From: Mytilus edulis
Taxonomy: Eukaryota > Mollusca > Bivalvia > Mytilida > Mytilidae
DNA: 64,000 nucleotides
Assembly: GCF_963676685.1 (NCBI RefSeq)
Contig: NC_092348.1
Span: 31,099,386-31,163,385 of the forward strand
Direction of reading: 5' to 3'
The notes below the pieces were generated by a model. The model ran no database searches, was not told the origin of the DNA, and was given only the letters and a program-made list of their open reading frames with translations. Each line of letters begins with the position of its first letter. Position 1 is the stretch's first letter. Below, one piece after another: positions 45,195-54,500 of this stretch. The translations under genes and the position numbers were made by a program.

Positions 45195-46275
45195 CTGATT
45201 TTTGTCGAGCCTGCGACTTTTGTCGCAGAAAGCTCGATATAGGGATCCTGATCCAGCGGGGGCGTTAACTAACTTCTTAAAAGCTTTATATTTTAGAAGG
45301 TGGAAAACCTGGATGCTTCATACTTTGTATATGGATGCCTCATATTACGAAGTTTCCGTCAGTCACATGTCCAATGTCCTTGACCTCAATTTCATGGTTC
45401 AGTGACTACTTGAAAAAAAGTTAAGATTTTTTGAAATGTTAAATTCTCTCTTACTATAAGTAATTATATATATAATAGGATAACTATATGTGGTATGTGC
45501 GTACCTTGCAAGGTCCTCATGGCCGTCAGACAGTTTTCACTTGACCTTGACCTCATTTCATGGATCAGTGAACAAGGTTAAGTTTTGGTGGTCAATTCCA
45601 TATCTCAGATACTATAAGCAATAGGTCTTGTATATTCGGTATATGGAAGGACTGTAAGGTGTACATGTCCAACTTACAGTTCTTATCTGACCTTGACCTC
45701 ATTTTCATGCTTCTGTGGTCATAGTTAAGTTTTTTCGCGTTTTGGTCTGTTTTTCTTATACTGTATGCAATAGGTCTACTATATTTGGTTTATGGAATGA
45801 TTGTAAGGTGTGCATGTCTAGCTGGCAGATGTCATCTGAACTTGACCTCATATTCATGGTTAAGTGGTCAAAGTTAGTTTTTTGAGTTTTGATCTTTTTT
45901 TCTAATACTATATACAATAGGTCAACTATATTTGGTGTATGGAAAAATTTTATGATCTATATGTCAATCGTGCAGGTTTTATTTGATGTGACCTTATTTT
46001 CACGGTTCATTGCTAAGTGTTAAATTTTTGTGTTTTGGTCTGTTTTTCTTAAACTATAAGTAATAGGTCAACCATATTTGTTGTATGGAAGCTTTGTTAG
46101 CTGTACATGTCTGCCTGGCATGGTTCATTGACCTTGACCTCATTTTCATGGTTCATTGGTCTTTGTTTAGCTATCTTGGTTAATGTTAAGTTTATGCGAC
46201 CGTTGTAATAAAGCTTTATACTTAGGACTATCAACATAATATCAATGATTAGTAAAGAAGGCGAGACATTATGGT
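45195..46275. repeat. Bivalve interspersed repeat with internal tandem units of 145-165 bp
   Basis: It begins with a hairpin (TCGAGC-CTGCGAC-TTTT-GTCGCAG-AAAGCTCGA) and ends at AGAAGGCGAGACATT. Inside, about five units each carry TTGACCTCATTTTCATGG, GTTAAGTTTT, AATAGGTCTACTATATTTGG and TGTACATGTC (CTTGACCTCA-type positions near 45381, 45547, 45695, 45841 and 46133; a weaker unit near 45985). It has no coding content. Confidence 0.7.
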
Positions 46276-46285
46276 ATACTATTGT

Positions 46286-46302
46286 CCGTCCGTCCGTCCG
46301 TC
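46286..46302. repeat. (GTCC)n microsatellite
   Basis: GTCCGTCCGTCCGTCCGTC directly follows the interspersed repeat. Unrelated repeat sequence follows to about 46660. Confidence 0.7.
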
Positions 46303-46674
46303 ATCAGCATGTCGGATAATAACCCCAAAAAGCTGTAACCTCAAGTTATGGGCTCTAAATATCCTGTGTCGCTCACCTTGGTCTATGTGCTGCAGTGCAT
46401 ATAAAACAAAGGACACTCTTCAACATTAAAGAAAACAAATAGAATTCATTACAAAAGTCTCTGTTTCGGTGATGGTGAAGTGTTTGTGGATCTTACTTTA
46501 CATATTACATTCTTGCTGTTTGAAGTTATTTCTTTCTATAAGAACTTGGTCAAGTAGTTTCAGAGGAGAAGATTTTTGTAAAATTTAATGGAAGGCGACG
46601 ATGGACGCCAAGTGAGAAAAGTTCACTTGACCCTTTTGGTCCAGGTGAACTTAAAAGGGGTGATTTTAAAATAT

Positions 46675-47060
46675 TTAGTTACTTATCATGTATTGATTTA
46701 TTGAAAAAAACATCAATGCTAGAACCAATGAAGACAGTAAACTGTGTTATAGTGATACCAATAACATGAACCGTTTCTTAATTTACGGTCTCTTTGAACA
46801 ACATCTTTGATATTATTAGAATAGGACATCCCTTTTGTTATAATGAGCAACACATCGAAAATACACCTCAGTATGACTTGTCTCATATTTTTATCATATT
46901 GACATATTTTCGTACTGATTACATTTAAATATTTTACCGCTTATCTTTTAGCAGCTATCAATCAACAACACACATCATTGTCATTGGATAAATTATAAGG
47001 CGCATGTAATGAACAATGTACATGTAAATCATTGGCAGAATACTGATAAATAATCAAATG
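46675..47060. repeat. Downstream boundary block of duplication unit (copy C)
   Basis: It matches 2640-2990 and then 6234-6290 (AACAATGTACATGTAAATCA). In copy A these two parts are separated by 3.2 kb of insertions. Confidence 0.7.
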
Positions 47061-47095
47061 TTTTAGATAATTGAAAATAAAATGTTAATATAAAT

Positions 47096-47520
47096 AACGA
47101 AGATGTGGTATGATTGCCAATGAGACAACTCTCCACAAGAAACCAAATTGTCACAAAAATTAACAACTATAGGTCACCGTACGGCCTTTATCAATAAGCA
47201 AATCCCATACCACATAGTCAGCTTTAAAAGGCCCCGAAATGACAAAGTAAAACAATTCAAACGAGAAAACTAACGGCCTCATTTATGTTAAACAAAAAAT
47301 GAACGAAAAACAAAAATGTAACACATAAACAACGACAACCACTGAATTACAGGCTCCTGACTTGGGACAGACACAAACATACAGAATGTGGCGGGGTTAA
47401 ACATGTTAGCGGGATGCCCCCCCCCCTAAACCTAGGAGAGTGGTAAAACAGTACAACATAAGAACGAACTATAAACATCAGTTTGAAAAGGCTTAACTCA
47501 TCAGATGAACAAAAATAAAA
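47096..47520 (+). repeat. Repeat R1, nearly full-length copy
   Basis: GATGTGGTATGATTGCCAAT to AAGGCTTAACTCATCAGATG in R1 order, between copy C and its downstream boundary block. Confidence 0.8.
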
Positions 47521-47723
47521 TGCATATTGCCAAATTTGGTTTGACATTGAAATCATATGTTCAGGTTACGTTTTGTTGTCAACTAACCATCTCTGTCATA
47601 AGAGAAAATTCAAGGCTGTGGTCTCAGACATACACGATAGTTCTGTATATTTCAAGGAAACTATTGCAAGAAATCAGAAAATGTCAGAATCACAGATTTA
47701 AAGACGAGTAATTATTTTAAGAT

Positions 47724-47729
47724 TTTATT
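47724..47729 (-). promoter_or_regulatory. Candidate polyadenylation signal of copy C
   Basis: It is the AATAAA counterpart of 6504-6509, about 535 bases past the stop, in a conserved block. Confidence 0.4.
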
Positions 47730-48263
47730 CTCTTTACATATAAGTTACATCTTTGTAACAAGTTTGCAAGAAAAGGGAGAAAAGTGAACACAATACATAG
47801 AATGATACATGTTAAAATACCCGTGTTTGTAAAAAGAAAAATATATTTAAAAAACACCATAATCTAGTCTTTAAAATAATGAATATACAAAACGACATTG
47901 GACCTTATTCAAATCAAATATTATCATAATAAATAAACATAATTATCATATAGACATATAATGCCGATTTTACCATTTCAAATTTTGTGTTTCTAATAAA
48001 GCTGCAAAAACAGTAGAAAAAAAAAGATTGTAATAAAGAAAGACAATTTGTTTCGTCCGTCATTTCATTTAATCTACTGTGACTATGAGTACATAAAAGA
48101 TAATTTTTATATCATATGAAACAATAATATCTTCAAACGTTTTTAAAAAGAGTTATGTTAAAACAATATTGCAGATAACGTATTGAGGTACAATGTATCG
48201 GATTTCGGGTGCTGGTTGTCAGCCCTTTTTCAATTGTTTACTTTTACCATTATGACCCATTGA

Positions 48264-48539
48264 CTAGCTTATAACACAACAGTTGCTGTTTTGCGTTGAG
48301 GTAGAAGGTGCAGTATCTGCATGAACAGTTTTACTGGCATCTTCTTTCAGTTTGGACGTGGTCTCGACTGCTTGTTTATTACCATCACCGGACGGGCTAT
48401 CGTCTGCAGGTTTATTACCGCCACCATCATCGCCATCATTAGCCAGTCGATGGATAAGTGACATGAACATCTCCGTTACATTTTCGTTCGTTTTTGCGCT
48501 TGTTTCTGTGTGGGGTAAATTTTCCTTTTCTGCAAAATT
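48264..48539 (-). CDS. Copy C exon 7
   Basis: NFAEKENLPHTETSAK, then EMFMSLIHRLAND (His for Lys of A/B) and the tail GDDGGGNKPADDSPSGDG onward, ending CCVIS-TAG. The acceptor is TTTTTTAG. Confidence 0.87.
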   Translation of the reverse strand, partial: NFAEKENLPHTETSAKTNENVTEMFMSLIHRLANDGDDGGGNKPADDSPSGDGNKQAVETTSKLKEDASKTVHADTAPSTSTQNSNCCVIS

Positions 48540-51500
48540 CTAAAAAAAAAAGCATGAAGTTACTTGATTTCAACCTTACATTATGAGATTGTTTAAAAAG
48601 TGATACGTATATTTAGAGTTTATAATTAGTTGGATGAAACTATTTTAGTAGAATTTAACTTTTCTAGCATGGCATTAGCACTTGCACATTTTAAACTCTC
48701 CATGCCAAGACAACGTTATGACTTGATAATACTAGTAGTAACCACTGTTTGCCATGGCGTTGTCCGTTGGCACAACTTTTTGGAATTTTGGATCCTCAAT
48801 GCTCTTCAACATTTCACTTGTTTGGCTTAATATTTTTTTTGATATGAGCGTCACTGATGTGTCTTATGTAGACGAAACGCGCGTCTGGCGTACTAAATTA
48901 TAATCCTGGTACCTTTGTTAACTATTGAATATCACTTTGGTATATTCCGCCTTTCTTTTAATATAAAATTTCAAGTGTGGTGAACGAAAAGCACCGATAT
49001 CATATATTTTTCTCGCAAAAGTGATATTGTAAAATCGTGTATTCGAAAAAATAAACACTACCTTAGTACAAATAAATACAAGATGTTGACTCAACTATCC
49101 ATATACCACGATTTATGTTTTTATACCTACTGCAAACAATTTTGGAGAGCACATTGGTATCACTTAATTTATTCAAACAATGAGATGAGGTATGATTGTC
49201 AGATTGTCAATGCAAAATTTATCTTATGACGTGGATTTAGGCAATTATAGGTCACTTTAAGGCCCTCAACTACGAACAAAACACAAAAAAAAATCATACA
49301 GCAAACAATAACAACCATTCAATTATAGGCGCCGGACTTGGTACAGGCACATACACGTGAAAGTTAAACATGTTCATGAGCTCCCAACCCTCTCTAAACC
49401 TTCCGTACTGGTGTAAGAACAAAATGTAAAAATCGGTTGGACTGACTTGACTCTAAGTTATGTTTGAACCTTCAGAATGATTTTTAATGGCGTTACAAAG
49501 AAATGAGTAAAAGAAAACAAGATAAAAATATCAAGTTTAAAACGTCTTATTTCATGATTATTTACATGTACATGTATGTTTACTAAATGTATTCCTATTT
49601 TGTATTACTGTAGTACACTGCAATCCTAATATTGTCTTTTTTAAAATATATTTTGGTCAAACCATTACCGCTTATGAATTAATCATTTGTACCCTGCCTA
49701 CCCTTCTAGAGCACCTGAGACCGCTCAAGTTGTTGGTGGGGTTCGTGTCGCACAATCTTTTATTTTCTAAACTGTGTTTTGCGTACTATTGTTTTTTTCT
49801 GTTGTTGTTTTTTTTCAGTTTATGTTGGTGTTATGAGTTTGAATGTCCCTTTGGTATTTTCGCCTCTCATTTGTAGACTAAGATAAATAGTATCAAATTA
49901 ACTCTTTAAATTTAACGTGCGTTTCTGGATTGAACTTAAAAAGCATCTTATGTCAATTTTCTGTTAGGCCTATATGAAAGATATGTATTTTTATATAGAC
50001 AAAAAAATATATAATCAAACCTACAGGTAGACCCAAATTATCTTGATAAAGCTTAAATCACAGCTTTTAAATATTCGGCTTTGAGCGTTCCTAATGAAGT
50101 TTAATCCAGAAAAGCGCTTCGGATGTATGGTATTTATAAGTATTTCAATTTTGGATTTTCACTTTAACTACATACTCTTAAGATAAATCCAAACATTAGG
50201 TAATATGAATATGTTTTCTGTCGATTACTTGCAGATGTGTGTCTTAGAAAGTAGTGCAATAATGGATGAGGACGCGGACATGGACAAAGGTCTCCAGAAA
50301 TCCATGTCCGTGGACTTGTTAAGAAAAATTAAAATGGGAATTGAATAAATATTAGTAAATTTGAGGAAGTAAGACACTTTAAGGTTTGATCAAATATCTT
50401 TACCTCGACGTCCAGTTTGTTTATTTCACGTTCCAAGTCAGATTTGTTTCCTACCAGAAATGCAATGGCCTCCTCATTATTGAATGTTCTCCATCGTTCT
50501 AATATATCGCTCGCTATCTCTAAAGATTCCTGAAGAAAAACAAATTGGTTTGAATAAACTGCTGTTAATGCCACATAGTATGAAATGTCAACTTAGGTAA
50601 GATTAGGAATGACTGTTGTCCATGACGTCAATTTGTCTGTTCATTTGAGCTTTCTTTTCACCAGCCTGTTACATTACACTGATAAACACATTTTGTTCTC
50701 AAAGGGGTATTTTATTGTAAACTAAATAAACCCCTTTTTTTGTAAATTGTTTTGTTATAAATTAGACATTACTTTTTTTATTCTTTCATATTGTTTTCCT
50801 TTCGGGGCCTTTATAGCCGAATATACGGTATGGGATGCACATTGAGAAAAACATACCGTGACCTTTAACTTTTTTTACCTACAACCATTTACATGACCTT
50901 ATTTTTAATTGGTGTCAGTTTTTGGGGTTGGGGTTTGTTTTTGTTTTCAGTTTTTTTGTTTTTAACTCTTTTTTTAAAAAATATTTTGACGATAATGATC
51001 ATAAATTTGTGTCTTTGGACTTCTTGTTGAAGCTTATATTGGTCTATAGTATTGGAGCTTGTGAATGTCATTTAAGTCGACCTAAACTTTGAAATCGGCT
51101 GTAAGAAATGAATTGATCATCTCTGAGAGATGAATGGGTTTATATTTGGTGATAGGACTTCTTAAAGTCATATGAAACCTCAAAATTAAAAAAAATGATG
51201 CATGTGTTTTTATAACAAAACGTATAGTTTTCATTATTAAACTTATATACATATACTTTTTTTGAAGAATATTCTTTAATTTGTCCGCATTTAGAAGAAG
51301 TTTACTTTTTTTAATTGCTTGCTTCCAGGAAGCAATTCGCCGACATATTTTCCGTTTGCAAAGTGATTTTATCGTGAACCTTCTTGTACAAATCCGGTGA
51401 TCGCAATACGCATGAATCTGTCTGAAATAAACTATTATCTGATTGTACATGTTAAACACGTGCTCAATATCCATGGTTTTTTGTTGAATGTTTACTATTC

Positions 51501-54500
51501 GGTAAACTTCGGAGTCAAAACACGGCATTAAATGAGCTGTCATATGTTTTAAATCATAACAGACAGAGAGAAAAAATGACGATTTTACGATCGTAAAAAA
51601 TGATAAAATCATGCACAGAAGACTAATTAGTTTATGATATATACGTGATTGGTTCAAGAACTGGATAAACATTATTTTTCACCAGTCACTTGTTTCATAT
51701 GACTTTAAATGAACAAAATGTTAGCAGAACTCACTTGTTTTGATATATCATAGACGATAATAGTTGCATTCATTTCTTCATAGTAATTGATAGAATAGCC
51801 CTCGTACTTTCTATCTCCATCTGTGTCTTTCTGAAACATAATTGTTGTTCATTTTTAAGAAATTGTATTGCCTATTGGTATGAGTGCCTTTAAGACAACT
51901 CTCCATCCAAGTCACATTTGTTAAAGTAAACCATAATAGGTCAAAGTACGGTCTTCAACCCGGAGTCTTGGCTCACAACAAACAGCAAGCTATAAAGAGC
52001 CCCACAAATTACTAGTGTGAAACCATTAAAACAGGAAAACCAACTGTCTTATCTATATATAAAAAAAGAGGAGAGAAACGAGAAACTCTTATGAACCACA
52101 CGAACAAACGAAAACTACTGAACATCAGATGCCTGACTTAATACAGGTAGAAACACATACAGCGGTTTTAAACGTTTTAAGAGTCATTCTCTGTAAGCAT
52201 CAAAATCATGAAAATGACATGTCACATAATTGGCTCAAAATTTGTAAAAATGTTCTAATCATTGAGATAAACCAAAATATAAATCAAGTTCCACATAAAA
52301 TTTTGTAACAGCATGGACAGTTTTCAGTCCATTTTTGTAAGTTGAAAAAAGGCTAAACATATGCAATTATTATTTGATGTGTATGGCCTTTCATAGAATA
52401 GAAAAGTAAAATATGTTTGTTATTATGACTAAGTATGGTTATGACATATTCAAAAAATGCATTTAGAAAATATAGTATTTATTAGTTTTGTCAAGAAGTT
52501 ATCCCCAAAAAGTGGCAAATTCCTTGTGTATTGGGAGTACCAACCTTACCTTTATCTAAAACAATAGTGTAAAGCAATTATTTCAAAGTATTGTATGATT
52601 GAAATTGTGATGCATTTATCTAATATTATATTTAATTCATTGAAAGTTGACCGTTTCTGTAAGGTCAATTTAAATTTCAATGAGCGTAATCTCTTATATC
52701 AATATATGATTTGTAAAATATAAATTATTAATCCTGGAATTTTAGAAAAACTAATTGCTGAAACTTTTACTCAATTTGTTCATAGATACAAATATTTGGT
52801 TAGGATGTTTAACTTGTAGCGCAATATTAAAAAACGAGATATGATATCCAGCTTTTTATGGTGATGTTGTTTACAGAGTCCGTAAATTTACATACGATCT
52901 CTGTATCTTTGAAGAAACTTAAATGGTTATCAATATTTCACCTTCCAGACAGAAAAGGGTTAAGCTCTCATTAGCATGTTTAACACCGTTAAATTCTTCT
53001 TACGCATGCCCCATGACAAGAGCCTACTTAAGTCATAGAGCGGAAAGTCAAATGACCAAAAATAATATAGTGTATTGACTTTTATGGTTGACATTTTAAA
53101 AAGAAATGCGTGTAAATAACCTAAAAAGGCAAAATCGACTGAATATTAATAAATTCAAACATTTCATACTTACAAGATGTAGACGAATTTCTTTTCCATT
53201 TACTTCAACAGTATGTGACTTCTGTAAAGTGACAAAACAAAACAAAATCATATGTTTAGTCTTTTGTTTTATTCAGTTTGCATATGGCATATTAAGCTTT
53301 CATGAATTCAAACTTTGCAAATATTTTATTTCGAAATTAAAATAATCATAGAAACATGCGTTTTCATATTTTATAGAGCAAATTTATCTAAATAAGGCAC
53401 CTTTATTCATTCATTTATTAATTTACTAGTAAGATCGTTTGAATAGCATATGCAATAATGAATTCCATTCCGTACTTTAATAAAAAATGACAATGGTTCT
53501 TTTTTTATGTTGACATGTTAATGGTGATATGATATTGGAATAGCAAATGTCTACATAATTATAAATATGTCATCACGAAAACTATGCATGTACTGTGAGT
53601 AATGAGACGTCGCTTAAACGACGAAAATATATAAAATAATCATAAACATGATAAATATAATAAAAGAAAAAAAATTGTTCACATACCAATTGAAGGTCTT
53701 TCCACCCGAAAAGATCTTTTTTGATATAAAAATATTAAAATTCGATTTTAAATGTCATTTACAGCGTCTAACGATAGCATACTGTACGCTGGTTTAAAAA
53801 ATACATGATTTCTAGGGGGGATCAAAGGGGAGACCATTTGTTACTCCTAGTTTGAAAAATGTCACTTCCGGTATTATTTGACAATTTACCTGACCCAGAA
53901 TCCAAAAGTATGTGGTTTCTTTTTACTTATACATTACAAAAGTACAAAAAAATTGCTACTTCCGTTATCTTATCATGTATATGTTACAGTAAATAGGTCA
54001 AATTAGGAATTACATGTGATCACTAAACAATTCAGTAAATACCTGTAATTACTAGTCGAATTAGTGATAACATGTATTTACTAATTGTTTCAGTAAGTAC
54101 AGGTAATCACTGATTTGGCCTCTCTAATCGATGTCCAATTTTTAGCTTCTCGAATCGACGTCCGTTTTATGGGCATATGCAAAGATCCAAACGCCGAGAT
54201 ATTTTGGGCCGACATGCCGTAAATATCCAAGATAAATGAACAAAATTGCAAAAGGGAACCGAAAAAGGTTATAACAGAACTGAAAATGGATTGTCTGAGA
54301 AAGATGTAAATACAGTTCTATGTCAATATTTTTGCATAATTAATTATATGCGACAAATAAAATACATTAACAAAATATTTTTCTAAATCTATTAACGATG
54401 TTTACAGGACCATTGGTATATCAATTTTTTACGTAATTTAAGAAATTATTCAAAAAAAAATACAATGGCATGTGGTGTGATTGCAAATGGAACAACTATG

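Noticed and set aside
45195..46275. Pure satellite DNA array
   Set aside because: The tandem units are embedded in a repeat with defined hairpin head and tail, so it is an interspersed element with internal repeats.
51082..51672. 196-codon open frame on the minus strand
   Set aside because: It lies mostly within a TTAA-flanked MITE absent from the other copies, runs past its border and has no recognisable domain; treated as chance.
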